From: Arsukibacterium indicum
GTDB taxonomy: Bacteria > Pseudomonadota > Gammaproteobacteria > Enterobacterales > Alteromonadaceae
NCBI RefSeq assembly: GCF_019100565.1
Contig: NZ_JAHRID010000004.1
Location: forward strand, 124,001-188,000
Reading direction: 5' to 3'
DNA: 64,000 bases
Shown: in pieces, positions 9,355-18,024 of the stretch
Numbering within the stretch: position 1 is the stretch's first letter
How the letters are laid out: each line of letters opens with the position of its first letter
The notes under the pieces: generated by a model
The model's database searches: none
Seen by the model: only the letters and a program-made list of their open reading frames with translations
What the model was told of the DNA's origin: nothing
Program-made: the position numbers and the translations under genes

Positions 9355-10980
9355 ATGCCAACATCTAAAACTCAGGTTGATATCAGCGAGGCTTTTGGCC
9401 GGATAAGGCAAAAGTTTGAACAAAGCTTACCGGAGCGGGCAGAGACCATGCTGACGTTGGCATTAAATCTAACTAAAGGGAATGAATTAGGCCAGTTAAA
9501 AGCAGAGGCGCATAAGTTGGCCGGCGCCTGTGGTACCTTTGGCTATGCTGAACTAGGTAAAATGGCCCGGCAAATTGAACAACGGGTTATTGATATTGGT
9601 TCGTTGTCGGCTGAACTTCGTGAGTTAAAGATGCCCGAGCTCAATCAGCAGCTTTATCAGTTTAAGCAAAGCGTTGCCCATGCGTTAAATTTCTCTGCTC
9701 CGGTTACTGAAGCCCAAATTAACAAAAGTAATGAACAGCGCCCCATTTGGCTGATGCTGAGTAATCAGCAATTATCAGACGAGTTAGTATCTCAACTAAA
9801 GGCGTTTGGCCATGCTGTTGTGCAGCTAACCGACTTTGAAAGTTGCTTGAAACGATTACAAACTGAGACACCAGCTTTGTTGTTCAGTGAAATACAACAA
9901 GCTGATGGTAGTGATTTATTTAAACAAAATTTTCTGCTGAATTCATTGCAACAACAGCAATGCCGGCTGATGGTTTTTTCTGAGCAGGATGAATTTAAGT
10001 TGCGGATTAAAGCCGCGCAACAGCATGCCGATGATTTTTTTGTTTCACCACTTGATGTGCCAAATATGATCAGCCGGATTGCAGAACTTCTGGAGCATTC
10101 TTCGGGTAGCAAAGGCCGGGTTTATATTGTTGATGATGATGCTATGCTGGCAGAACACTATGCGCTGGTGCTAAATCGTATTGGCATTGAAACTGTCATT
10201 AATAAGCACCCCCAAAAAATAGTAGAAGAGCTCATTAATTTTCAGCCAGATTTAATTCTGATGGACATGTACATGCCCCATTACACCGGTGCAGAATTAG
10301 CAGGTGTTATCAGACAGTATCCGCCACTGCGCCGGCTACCCATTGTGTTTTTGTCGTCTGAACAAAATAAAAACGTGCAGAACCGGGCTATGGAGCATGG
10401 TGCTGATGATTTTATTACCAAGCCGATTAACGACAGCCAGCTGGCGCAGGCCGTAAAAGTACGGTTAGCGCGCAGCATTCAAATTAAGACCCTGGTAGAA
10501 AAAGATAACCTGACCGGTTTAATTAAACACAGTGCCATCAAAGATCTGGCCGAGTTGGAATTTGAAAGAACACAGCGCAGCGCTAAGCCACTTAGTATTG
10601 TTATGCTGGACATTGATCATTTTAAAAAAGTAAATGATACCTATGGCCACGCTACTGGCGATGTAGTGATCACTGCGTTGGCAACTTTACTGAAAAAGCG
10701 CATTCGTAAAACCGATCGGGCCGGCCGCTATGGTGGCGAGGAATTTATGCTGGTTCTGCCCGATTGTGATGCCGCTCAGGCCCGCGAATTAGCAAGGCAA
10801 ATATTAGCCAGTTTTGCAGTGCTGCACTTTAATACCGCCATTGAACAATTCAGCTGCACGTTTTCAGCTGGCGTGGCATCAACCTGCGATAAAAAATACA
10901 ACAATGCCGAACAATTAATCATCGGTGCCGATGATGCCTTATACAAAGCTAAACATGCAGGCCGCAACCAGGTGTGCTAA
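9355..10980 (+). CDS. Hpt - degenerate receiver - receiver - GGDEF diguanylate cyclase
   Basis: A 541-residue multi-domain signalling protein. An Hpt domain (about 10-105) carries the phosphorylatable histidine His53 in EAHKLAGACGTFG. A second domain (about 130-250) has the length and secondary-structure feel of a receiver but lacks the acidic pair and the phospho-Asp (LLFSEI at the expected place). A true receiver follows (about 258-375, YIVDDD; Asp304 in ILMDMYMP; Lys in FITKPI). The C-terminal GGDEF domain makes c-di-GMP from two GTP: GGEEF at 460-464 is intact, and RKTD five residues before it matches the RxxD inhibitory I-site. The layout suggests that phosphate from the upstream kinases is relayed through Hpt to the receiver to switch on cyclase activity. 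No strong ribosome-binding site precedes ATG 9355. Confidence 0.88.
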   Translation: MPTSKTQVDISEAFGRIRQKFEQSLPERAETMLTLALNLTKGNELGQLKAEAHKLAGACGTFGYAELGKMARQIEQRVIDIGSLSAELRELKMPELNQQLYQFKQSVAHALNFSAPVTEAQINKSNEQRPIWLMLSNQQLSDELVSQLKAFGHAVVQLTDFESCLKRLQTETPALLFSEIQQADGSDLFKQNFLLNSLQQQQCRLMVFSEQDEFKLRIKAAQQHADDFFVSPLDVPNMISRIAELLEHSSGSKGRVYIVDDDAMLAEHYALVLNRIGIETVINKHPQKIVEELINFQPDLILMDMYMPHYTGAELAGVIRQYPPLRRLPIVFLSSEQNKNVQNRAMEHGADDFITKPINDSQLAQAVKVRLARSIQIKTLVEKDNLTGLIKHSAIKDLAELEFERTQRSAKPLSIVMLDIDHFKKVNDTYGHATGDVVITALATLLKKRIRKTDRAGRYGGEEFMLVLPDCDAAQARELARQILASFAVLHFNTAIEQFSCTFSAGVASTCDKKYNNAEQLIIGADDALYKAKHAGRNQVC

Positions 10981-11037
10981 TTATTCTGGTCTATTCTTTA
11001 CAACAACCGTTTATTCTAAAAATTTTTAGCGAATAAC

Positions 11038-11066
11038 CTTGAATCGATCAGGGCTAATCCCCACTA
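11038..11066 (+). promoter_or_regulatory. sigma32-type heat-shock promoter of dnaK
   Basis: CTTGAAT (11038-11044), a 14-base spacer and CCCCACTA (11059-11066) match the RpoH consensus (CTTGAAA, 11-17 bases, CCCCATNT). It lies about 50 bases before the dnaK start, as expected for a heat-shock operon. Confidence 0.7.
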
Positions 11067-11115
11067 ATCAGTCAACGCAATTTTTAATTGTTCAGAATAT
11101 AAGTGGAGAGCAGTT

Positions 11116-13029
11116 ATGGGTAGAATAATCGGTATTGACTTGGGTACAACCAATTCATGTGTTGCTGTATTAGACGGCGACAAACCTCGGGTTTTAGAGA
11201 ACGCAGAAGGCACCCGCACCACGCCTTCAATTATTGCTTATGCTGAAGATGGTGAAGTATTAGTTGGTCAGCCGGCAAAACGTCAGGCGGTCACTAATCC
11301 TAAAAATACCCTTTACGCAATTAAGCGTTTAATTGGTCGTCGTTTTGAAGACGAAGAAGTTCAGCGCGACATCAAGATTATGCCGTTTAAAATTGTTAAA
11401 GCGGATAATGGTGATGCCTGGGTTGAAGTTAAAGACAAAAAACTTGCTGCGCCGCAAATTTCAGCAGAAGTGCTGAAGAAAATGAAGAAAACCGCAGAGG
11501 ATTTCTTAGGTGAAGCAGTTACTGCTGCAGTTATTACGGTACCAGCTTATTTTAATGATGCGCAGCGTCAGGCAACTAAAGATGCCGGCCGGATTGCCGG
11601 TTTAGACGTTAAGCGGATTATCAATGAGCCAACGGCTGCGGCACTGGCTTATGGTATGGATAAAAAGAAAGGCGACACCAAGATTGCAGTGTATGACTTA
11701 GGTGGCGGTACTTTCGATATCTCTATTATTGAAATTGATGATGTTGACGGCGAGCAGACCTTTGAAGTGTTATCAACCAATGGTGACACTCACTTAGGTG
11801 GTGAAGACTTCGATAACCGGGTTATTAACTACCTGGTTGAAGAGTTCAAGAAAGAGCAGGGCATGGACTTGCGTAACGACTCACTGGCCATGCAGCGGGT
11901 AAAAGAAGCGGCAGAAAAAGCCAAGATTGAGCTGTCATCAGCCTCGCAAACTGAAGTAAACCTGCCTTACATCACGGCAGATGCTTCAGGCCCGAAACAC
12001 TTAAACATTAAAGTAACCCGTGCCAAACTCGAATCGCTGGTAGAAGACTTAGTGCAGCGTACCTTAGAGCCGCTGAAAAAAGCCTTAGCCGACGCCGATT
12101 TAAGCGTAAGCGAGATTAACGAAATAATCTTGGTAGGTGGTCAGACCCGGATGCCTAAAGTGCAGGAAGCGGTAACAGCTTTCTTTGGCAAAGAGCCGCG
12201 TAAAGATGTAAATCCGGATGAAGCGGTAGCAGTAGGTGCCGCTATTCAGGGCGCGGTATTATCTGGTGATGTTAAAGACGTATTGCTACTGGACGTAACA
12301 CCATTGTCGCTGGGCATTGAAACCATGGGTAGCGTAATGACTGCGCTGATTGAGAAAAACACCACTATTCCGACTAAAAAGTCGCAGGTGTTCTCAACCG
12401 CTGATGATAACCAGGCTGCAGTTACCATCCATGTGTTGCAGGGTGAGCGTAAGCGCGCTACCGATAACAAATCATTGGGCCAGTTCAATTTAGAAGGTAT
12501 TCGTCCGGCACGTCGTGGCGAGCCACAGATTGAAGTAACCTTCGATTTGGACGCAGATGGTATCTTACATGTGTCGGCGAAAGACAAAGACACTGGTAAA
12601 GAGCAGAAGATCACTATCAAGTCGTCTTCAGGCTTATCGGAAGATGAAATCAACGCGATGGTGCGTGATGCTGAAGCACATGCTGAAGAAGACAAGAAGT
12701 TTGAAGAGCTGGTGCAAACCCGTAATCAGGCTGATGCCATGGTGCACGCGACCCGCAAGCAGCTGGAAGAAGTGGGTGACAGCTTAGCCAGTGATGACAA
12801 AGCCGCGATTGAAACGGCCATCAGCGAGTTGGAGTCATCGCTAAAAGGCAGCGACAAAGCAGAGATTGATGCTAAGTCACAGGCGCTGATTCAGGCTTCG
12901 CAGAAGCTGATGGAGGCGGCGCAGGCTAAAGGCCAGCAGGGCGGCACCGATGCTGGCCAGCAGCAAAGTGCTGGTAACGACGATGTTGTTGACGCTGAAT
13001 TTGAAGAAGTGAAAGACGACAACAAATAA
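11116..13029 (+). CDS. dnaK: molecular chaperone DnaK (Hsp70)
   Basis: A 637-residue Hsp70, full length. It binds exposed hydrophobic segments of client proteins in the cytoplasm and releases them through an ATPase cycle driven by DnaJ and GrpE. The ATPase domain begins [15 protein letters not shown], has the phosphate loop [14 protein letters not shown] near residue 195 and [11 protein letters not shown] near 340; the substrate domain starts after the [15 protein letters not shown] linker near 390, and the tail is the usual acidic, glutamine/glycine-rich end ([13 protein letters not shown]). A GGAGAG site precedes ATG 11116. dnaJ follows 58 bases later, and a heat-shock promoter lies upstream. 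grpE is not in the window. Confidence 0.98.
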   Translation: MGRIIGIDLGTTNSCVAVLDGDKPRVLENAEGTRTTPSIIAYAEDGEVLVGQPAKRQAVTNPKNTLYAIKRLIGRRFEDEEVQRDIKIMPFKIVKADNGDAWVEVKDKKLAAPQISAEVLKKMKKTAEDFLGEAVTAAVITVPAYFNDAQRQATKDAGRIAGLDVKRIINEPTAAALAYGMDKKKGDTKIAVYDLGGGTFDISIIEIDDVDGEQTFEVLSTNGDTHLGGEDFDNRVINYLVEEFKKEQGMDLRNDSLAMQRVKEAAEKAKIELSSASQTEVNLPYITADASGPKHLNIKVTRAKLESLVEDLVQRTLEPLKKALADADLSVSEINEIILVGGQTRMPKVQEAVTAFFGKEPRKDVNPDEAVAVGAAIQGAVLSGDVKDVLLLDVTPLSLGIETMGSVMTALIEKNTTIPTKKSQVFSTADDNQAAVTIHVLQGERKRATDNKSLGQFNLEGIRPARRGEPQIEVTFDLDADGILHVSAKDKDTGKEQKITIKSSSGLSEDEINAMVRDAEAHAEEDKKFEELVQTRNQADAMVHATRKQLEEVGDSLASDDKAAIETAISELESSLKGSDKAEIDAKSQALIQASQKLMEAAQAKGQQGGTDAGQQQSAGNDDVVDAEFEEVKDDNK

Positions 13030-13038
13030 TACAGGCCC

Positions 13039-13060
13039 GGGCTGCAGCATGCTGCAGCCC
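13039..13060. other. perfect 22-base palindrome between dnaK and dnaJ
   Basis: GGGCTGCAGCA followed by its exact reverse complement, starting 10 bases after the dnaK stop and followed by only TTT. It would fold into a strong GC-rich hairpin in the dnaK-dnaJ mRNA. The T run is too short for a good terminator; it may lower dnaJ expression relative to dnaK or block 3' decay. Confidence 0.6.
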
Positions 13061-13087
13061 TTTGACTAAGAAGTAAGCACTGAATTT

Positions 13088-14230
13088 ATGTCAAAGCGTG
13101 ACTACTATGAAGTATTGGGTGTCGCTAAAGGCGCCGATGATAAAGACATCAAAAAGGCTTATAAACGCCTCGCTATGAAATTTCACCCTGACCGCACTCA
13201 GGGTGATAAAGGCATGGAAGAGAAGTTTAAGGAAGTCCAGGAAGCCTATGAGGTTTTATCAGACGAGCAAAAACGCGCAGCCTACGATCGTTTTGGCCAT
13301 GCCGGGGTAGATCCTAACCGCGGTGGTGGTGGCTTTGGTGGTGGCGCTGGTGGCGGTGATTTTGGCGATATTTTTGGTGATGTGTTTGGCGACATTTTTG
13401 GCGGTGGTGGACGTCGCGGCCAGTCCCGGGCGCAACGGGGCTCTGACTTACGTTACAACCTTGAGCTTAATTTAGAAGAAGCGGTTAAGGGTAAGTCGGT
13501 CGATATTAAAGTACCTACTTACGTTAACTGTGACAGCTGTGATGGTTCAGGGGCCAAAAAAGGTACCTCAGCCAAAAGTTGCCCAACCTGTCATGGCGCA
13601 GGCCAGGTGACGATGCGCCAGGGCTTCTTTGCGGTGCAACAAACCTGTCCAACCTGTAATGGTCGGGGCAAAATTATTCCTGAGCCGTGCAGCAAATGTC
13701 ATGGTGAAGGCCGGGTGGAAAAAACCAAGACCTTGTCGGTTAAAATTCCTGCTGGTGTTGATACCGGTGATCGTATTCGTTTAACTGGCGAAGGCGAAGC
13801 AGGCATGCATGGTGCACCGGCAGGTGACTTGTATGTTCAGGTAAATGTCAGAGCGCATCCGATTTTTCAGCGCGATGGCAACAACCTGTACTGTGATGTG
13901 CCGCTGAGCTTTACGACCGCAGCGCTGGGTGGTGAAATTGCTGTCCCTACCCTGGATGGCAGAATTAAGCTGAAAATTCCGGCCGAAACTCAGACAGATA
14001 AGATGTTCAGGTTACGTGGCAAAGGCGTGCAGTCGGTGCGTGGCGGCGGCGTGGGAGACCTGGTGTGCAAGGTAGTTATTGAAACGCCGGTTAATCTGAG
14101 TGACAAGCAAAAAGAGTTGTTACGTCAGCTTGACGAAAGCATGGCAGGCGAGAGTGAGGCGAAGCACAGGCCGAAATCAAAGGGCTTTTTTGACGGCGTC
14201 AAAAAATTCTTTGATGATTTAACCGGTTAA
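13088..14230 (+). CDS. dnaJ: chaperone protein DnaJ (Hsp40)
   Basis: A 380-residue class A J-protein that delivers clients to DnaK and stimulates its ATPase. Visible domains in order: J domain with HPD at 33-35; a glycine/phenylalanine-rich linker ([15 protein letters not shown] region, about 75-115); four CxxCxGxG zinc-binding repeats ([32 protein letters not shown], about 148-215); and the C-terminal client-binding beta domains. Length matches the family. It is the second gene of the heat-shock operon and is followed directly by an intrinsic terminator at 14241-14265, which closes the unit. Confidence 0.98.
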   Translation: MSKRDYYEVLGVAKGADDKDIKKAYKRLAMKFHPDRTQGDKGMEEKFKEVQEAYEVLSDEQKRAAYDRFGHAGVDPNRGGGGFGGGAGGGDFGDIFGDVFGDIFGGGGRRGQSRAQRGSDLRYNLELNLEEAVKGKSVDIKVPTYVNCDSCDGSGAKKGTSAKSCPTCHGAGQVTMRQGFFAVQQTCPTCNGRGKIIPEPCSKCHGEGRVEKTKTLSVKIPAGVDTGDRIRLTGEGEAGMHGAPAGDLYVQVNVRAHPIFQRDGNNLYCDVPLSFTTAALGGEIAVPTLDGRIKLKIPAETQTDKMFRLRGKGVQSVRGGGVGDLVCKVVIETPVNLSDKQKELLRQLDESMAGESEAKHRPKSKGFFDGVKKFFDDLTG

Positions 14231-14240
14231 CGCTATTAAA

Positions 14241-14265
14241 AACCACCTTCGGGTGGTTTTTTTTT
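14241..14265 (+). terminator. intrinsic terminator after dnaJ
   Basis: Stem AACCACC / GGTGGTT around a TTCG tetraloop, followed by a run of T through 14265, 11 bases after the dnaJ stop. Confidence 0.92.
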
Positions 14266-14329
14266 CAACTGCCGATACAATTAGCAACATGGGTACAGTT
14301 GCGGTCCATGCCTTAATAAGGATTTTGAT

Positions 14330-15130
14330 ATGTTGAAAAAGTTTTCACTGGCTGCAGTCGCGGCTATCGTTTTGATATCGTGCGCCCAATCGCCAACAGG
14401 TCGCAATCAGATAATGCTGTTTGATGACAAACAGCTAAGTGTGATGGGTGAGCAAACCTTTGAAACGTTGAAAGCGGAAACGCCAATCAGCAAAGATGTC
14501 AAAACTAATGATTATGTCCAATGTATCGCCAGTGCTTTGTTACGGGTAACGCCGGAAGAATACCTGGCTACACCCTGGGAAGTAGTGGTGTTTGACAGCG
14601 AACAGGTTAACGCATTCGCCTTGCCAGGTGGCAATATCGGGGTTTATACCGGGTTACTGAAAGTCGCTGAAAATCAGGATCAACTGGCTGCGGTAATTGG
14701 CCATGAAATAGCCCATGTTATGGCGAGCCATAGTAACGAGCGTTTATCCACCAATCAGTTTATTCAGTCTGCTTTGGCACTGGGCGATGCGGGAACCAAA
14801 GCTTACGGTGTAAAGTATCAGCAGGAAATTATGGCTGCGTTGGGCGTGAGCTCACAATTGTTCGTAACCTTGCCATTTAGTCGGACTCATGAGTCAGAAG
14901 CCGATATTATAGGGCTGGATTTAATGGCCAAAGCAGGCTTTGAACCGCGCCAGGCGGTAAATTTGTGGCAGAATATGGCGGCAGCCAGTAACAACAATAC
15001 CCCGCAGTTTTTATCCAGCCATCCGATCCCGGAGAACCGGATAGCAGAGTTGCGGGCCAGAATGCCGGAAGCGATGGCCACTTTTAACGAGCGGAAAAAA
15101 GCGGGTCGGTTGCCGAATTGCCGCCGATAG
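14330..15130 (+). CDS. M48-family zinc metalloprotease lipoprotein (LoiP/YcaL type)
   Basis: A 266-residue predicted periplasmic lipoprotein. The N-terminus is a hydrophobic signal peptide ending in a lipobox-like LISC, with Cys18 the probable lipid anchor. The M48 zinc site is GHEIAHV (His125, Glu126, His129) with the downstream ESEAD motif (188-192) giving the third ligand; ALPGGNIGVYTGLL is the usual conserved stretch before the active site. Relatives such as LoiP and BepA degrade or help assemble outer-membrane proteins. It is much shorter than BepA and lacks its TPR half, so LoiP/YcaL is the closer match. It has its own ribosome-binding site (AAGGA) and lies between the dnaJ terminator and an unrelated cluster, so is probably transcribed alone. 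Confidence 0.9.
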   Translation: MLKKFSLAAVAAIVLISCAQSPTGRNQIMLFDDKQLSVMGEQTFETLKAETPISKDVKTNDYVQCIASALLRVTPEEYLATPWEVVVFDSEQVNAFALPGGNIGVYTGLLKVAENQDQLAAVIGHEIAHVMASHSNERLSTNQFIQSALALGDAGTKAYGVKYQQEIMAALGVSSQLFVTLPFSRTHESEADIIGLDLMAKAGFEPRQAVNLWQNMAAASNNNTPQFLSSHPIPENRIAELRARMPEAMATFNERKKAGRLPNCRR

Positions 15131-15164
15131 CAGAATTAATACGCGATTGCGACCGTCAGTTTAA

Positions 15165-15193
15165 TTTACAATATAAAGTGATGCTGATATAGC
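15165..15193 (+). promoter_or_regulatory. candidate sigma70 promoter of the 15.3-18.0 kb cluster
   Basis: TTTACA (15165-15170), 17-base spacer, TATAGC (15188-15193). It lies in the 163-base gap after the protease gene, about 100 bases before the first gene of the cluster. Judged by eye only. Confidence 0.4.
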
Positions 15194-15293
15194 TTCTGTA
15201 GTAAATGTATTGATTTCAGGTTATTACAGGTTTGGATTGAAATTTGCATGGGTGAGGCTAGAAAATAGCGTCAGCTGAAACATCAGGACAAGG

Positions 15294-15902
15294 GTGACAC
15301 AGTCTATGGACAATAAGGATATCAAAGCAGCAAGCAGCCGCCGTAAGTTTTTAGTGCGCGCAGGTATGGGTTCTTTACCCGTGCTTATGGCCCTGAAAAG
15401 CAAGGGTGCCTGGGGTTATAGTACCCAAAACTGTAATCTCAGTGCCAGCATGTCGCAAATGCAATCAGTTCAGGCAGAGCAGTTTGAAACCTGCACTGCG
15501 TCATTTGACTCTCATGGTGCCGCAAAGCAGTATTTTCATTTAGGTAATGGTAATGGCAGTGAGCGTAAAGGGTATTTTCATTCACAGTCTCCTAACTATC
15601 ACCATCTTGCTGAGTTAACTTATATTTATAACGGTACCGTTATTAACGAAAAAACCATGTTTAGCACTATTTTCTCTGGTGGTGCCGGGATTAGCCTGGA
15701 AGAGGCTGTGCGGCATGGCTCAACATCGCTGGAACGCGACATAGCAGCGTTATTTTTGCATTCTATGTTTTATCGTGGCCAGGGTAAGTATCCTGAGCCT
15801 GATGCCTTTGTTCAAGCCTATAGCAATGCGGTGCTGACAGGCAAAACAGATCAGCTGGCAGAAGTACTGCAAATGTATATTGACGGCCAGAAAGAGTTTT
15901 AA
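15294..15902 (+). CDS. unknown secreted protein with a twin-arginine (Tat) signal
   Basis: A 202-residue protein I do not recognise. Residues 15-20 read SRRKFL, a good Tat motif, followed by a moderately hydrophobic stretch and a likely cleavage after KGAWG near residue 41; it should therefore be exported folded. The mature part has two cysteines (in STQNCNL and FETCTAS), is rich in Ser, His and aromatic residues, and has no domain I can name. The start could be GTG 15294 or ATG 15306; AAGGG sits at a better distance from the ATG. Its stop codon overlaps the next start (TAATG), so it is translationally coupled to the 62-residue protein and then to a kinase-like and a nucleotidyltransferase-like protein. 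Tat export suggests a cofactor or a modified, folded state, which is inference. Confidence 0.75.
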   Translation: MTQSMDNKDIKAASSRRKFLVRAGMGSLPVLMALKSKGAWGYSTQNCNLSASMSQMQSVQAEQFETCTASFDSHGAAKQYFHLGNGNGSERKGYFHSQSPNYHHLAELTYIYNGTVINEKTMFSTIFSGGAGISLEEAVRHGSTSLERDIAALFLHSMFYRGQGKYPEPDAFVQAYSNAVLTGKTDQLAEVLQMYIDGQKEF

Positions 15903-16090
15903 TGCACGAAAACGGCGCCAAGCCAAATGTTTCCAATTATGCTGCCTGGCTGGCGAATGTCAGGCAGGCATCTGCTGAACAACGTGTAGTTCAGGCGTTG
16001 TTCAGTGAAGATGGCACCTCTGTGAGTTTTGATACAGTAAGTTTTGCAACTTTTAAGACTTTGCCGGATCGCGGTACCGGGCAGGAGTAA
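15902..16090 (+). CDS. 62-residue protein of unknown function in the kinase/nucleotidyltransferase cluster
   Basis: Starts in a TAATG overlap with the Tat-signal gene and ends two bases before the TTG start of the kinase-like gene, so its position in a coupled operon supports it as real. The sequence (N-terminal NVSNYAAWLANVRQ, C-terminal TLPDRGTGQE) has no cysteine, no signal peptide and several Ser/Thr residues in its second half. I do not recognise it. In related clusters a small PqqD-like peptide chaperone often sits here, but I cannot see PqqD features. It could be a peptide substrate, a binding partner of the kinase, or a diverged chaperone. Confidence 0.6.
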   Translation: MHENGAKPNVSNYAAWLANVRQASAEQRVVQALFSEDGTSVSFDTVSFATFKTLPDRGTGQE

Positions 16091-16092
16091 GA

Positions 16093-16953
16093 TTGTCGCT
16101 TTTTTCATTGCATACCCCCCCTTTTACCGTTCGTATTGAAACCGACAGCTCTACGTTATCTAATGATTTATCTGCGCTCTATCCCACTGATGTTTTGCAG
16201 CCGGTGCCAATTGCCTACCATATTTATGATTTTCATATTGATTATAAGCGCCATTTTAGTGGCAAGAGCCGGCCTTATCATTTTCGAACCGGTACTGAGC
16301 ATTTCCGGATGGCTGACGCTAATCAACTCATCCCCACTTTTGAGTGGGGATTAAACTGGTGTGTGTCTGCCTACCAGCAGCAATATCTGGCTATTCATGC
16401 TGCAGTACTTGAAAAGGATGGTAAGGCTTTAATTATGCCTGCCCCCCCGGGTAGCGGCAAAAGTACATTATGTGCGCTGTTGATGCTAAGAGGCTGGCGT
16501 TTACTGTCGGACGAAATGTGCCTGATTGACCCGGCGAATGGCCAGTTGCAACCTTATGTGCGTCCGGTAAGCTTAAAAAATGCTTCTATTGACGTTATTC
16601 AGCAGCATCAACCAGCTGTGGCAGTATTTCATCGCACCCCAGATACTGAAAAAGGTACTGTCGCTTATTTGCGTCCCACTGATTTAAGCTGGCAGCATCG
16701 GCATATTCAGGCAAAGCCAGCCTGGATCCTCTTTCCGGCATATCAGGCTGACGCAGCAGAGCCGGTCGCGCTGTTTTCAATGCCTAAGGCGGATACTCTG
16801 CTTTATCTGGCACAAAATAGTTTTAATTATGCCGTATTTGCTGGCGAAGGTTTCCGGTTGCTTAGTCAGTTGGTGGAAAATACTGCCAGCTACCGCCTGG
16901 AATACCGTGACACTGAGCTGGTGCTTGAGATCCTGGAGCAGCAATTGTGTTAG
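16093..16953 (+). CDS. HPr kinase-like ATPase (HprK-related kinase A family)
   Basis: A 286-residue protein with a P-loop in PAPPGSGKSTL (Gly120-Thr125) and the downstream LLSDEMCLID stretch that matches the HprK-fold Walker B/catalytic region. True HprK phosphorylates a serine in HPr; related small kinases in RiPP clusters (PadeK, ThcK) phosphorylate a peptide serine. No HPr or PTS gene is nearby. The start is TTG 16093, set by AGGAG at 16082-16086, and the end overlaps the following gene by 7 bases. With the nucleotidyltransferase next door this forms the kinase + NTase pair seen in several uncharacterised systems. Substrate unknown; the 62-residue and Tat-signal proteins encoded just upstream are the obvious candidates. 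Confidence 0.8.
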   Translation: MSLFSLHTPPFTVRIETDSSTLSNDLSALYPTDVLQPVPIAYHIYDFHIDYKRHFSGKSRPYHFRTGTEHFRMADANQLIPTFEWGLNWCVSAYQQQYLAIHAAVLEKDGKALIMPAPPGSGKSTLCALLMLRGWRLLSDEMCLIDPANGQLQPYVRPVSLKNASIDVIQQHQPAVAVFHRTPDTEKGTVAYLRPTDLSWQHRHIQAKPAWILFPAYQADAAEPVALFSMPKADTLLYLAQNSFNYAVFAGEGFRLLSQLVENTASYRLEYRDTELVLEILEQQLC

Positions 16954-18017
16954 TGCCTTTACTGATCCAGTGTTTCAGAGATCCGCTCGCGTTTCAGGCA
17001 ACGGCCAGTGCAGACTGCTGGACCCGACTGCTGCAGGATGCCCGCAGTCTGGGCATGACCGCCCAGTTAAAAGCCCTGTGCGAGCGGCATCAACTATGGG
17101 ACCGGTTACCTGCAACCGTCCAGAAACACTTTGCCTGGGGTTGGCGATACTATCAGAAGCAGCAGGCCAGTTTATTTTATGAATTAATGGAACTTGAACC
17201 CTGTTTGCAACAGGCGAACTATCCGTGCTTGCTATTAAAAGGTGCAGCTTACCAGGCGCTGGGCCTGACTGTCAGTGAGGGCCGGCTGTATTCTGATATT
17301 GATTTGCTAATTGATCGGTATCAATTGGATGACTGCAAAAGCAAATTGTTTTTTGCCGGTTTTTTCGAACCCGCGGTGTCAGCGTATGACAAATACTTTT
17401 ATTTGCAGCTGTCGCACGAGAATCCTCCCCTTTATCACGTTAAGCGCGGAACTGCACTGGATATTCATTTTGCATTGTTTCCGTTGGCGGGACGTAAAAA
17501 ACTGGCTACTGAGCAGGTTTTTGCAAGTGCCCGTCCTATAGAAGGTTCATGTTTTCAGGTGCCAAGTTTAAGCTATTTATATATTCATGCCGCCATCCAT
17601 TTTTTCTGGCAGGAAGAGCAGCATAAGCTGGTAAAGGATTTAATTGATTTAGATTTGCTTTATAGCCAGCTGCTTGAGCAGAATTTACTGGCGCAGTTAC
17701 TGATTGATGCAGAACACTTTGGAGCGCTGGAGCCAACAATCAACACCCTGCTATTGGTGCAAACATTATTTAAACGTTGTTTACCTGCAGATATCGCGGC
17801 ACAAATTACCAGCAGCCCTTATCAACGTAGCTTGGCACGAGCCCTGGTAATAAAGCAGCTGGGAGGTGGCATATCTGCCAGGCTTGCTGGTGCCCTGTGG
17901 TATTTGCGGGGGTATCAGCACAAAATGCATTGGCGGGCACTGCTACGACATATTTGGGTAAAAGGTAAGCTTGCCTGGCAGCAGCGAGGCAAGCAAATCC
18001 CGCAGCAGAACAAATAA
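16947..18017 (+). CDS. nucleotidyltransferase-fold protein (NTP_transf_5-like)
   Basis: A 356-residue protein with the signature of the uncharacterised nucleotidyltransferase family: CLLLKGAAYQALG near residue 95 and LYSDIDLLID with the paired aspartates Asp117 and Asp119 (the metal-binding DxD of the polymerase-beta fold), then ALDIHFALFPL near 170 as the likely third acidic position. Such proteins transfer a nucleotide to a protein, peptide or small molecule. Start GTG 16947 overlaps the kinase-like gene by 7 bases, so the two are translationally coupled. It ends 7 bases from the convergent antiporter gene with no terminator between them. Homologues (for example PadeNT) accompany HPr-kinase-like enzymes in lasso-peptide clusters; here no lasso cyclase is present. 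Confidence 0.8.
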   Translation: MLVPLLIQCFRDPLAFQATASADCWTRLLQDARSLGMTAQLKALCERHQLWDRLPATVQKHFAWGWRYYQKQQASLFYELMELEPCLQQANYPCLLLKGAAYQALGLTVSEGRLYSDIDLLIDRYQLDDCKSKLFFAGFFEPAVSAYDKYFYLQLSHENPPLYHVKRGTALDIHFALFPLAGRKKLATEQVFASARPIEGSCFQVPSLSYLYIHAAIHFFWQEEQHKLVKDLIDLDLLYSQLLEQNLLAQLLIDAEHFGALEPTINTLLLVQTLFKRCLPADIAAQITSSPYQRSLARALVIKQLGGGISARLAGALWYLRGYQHKMHWRALLRHIWVKGKLAWQQRGKQIPQQNK

Positions 18018-18024
18018 CAGAGCG

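Noticed and set aside
11016-11029. AT-rich palindrome CTAAAAATTTTTAG as a terminator for the GGDEF gene
   Set aside because: Stem is A-T only and short, with no clean T run after it; too weak to call.
15294-18017. Lasso-peptide biosynthetic cluster
   Set aside because: The kinase and NTase resemble lasso tailoring enzymes, but no asparagine-synthetase-like cyclase, transglutaminase-like protease or PqqD-like B1 protein is present.
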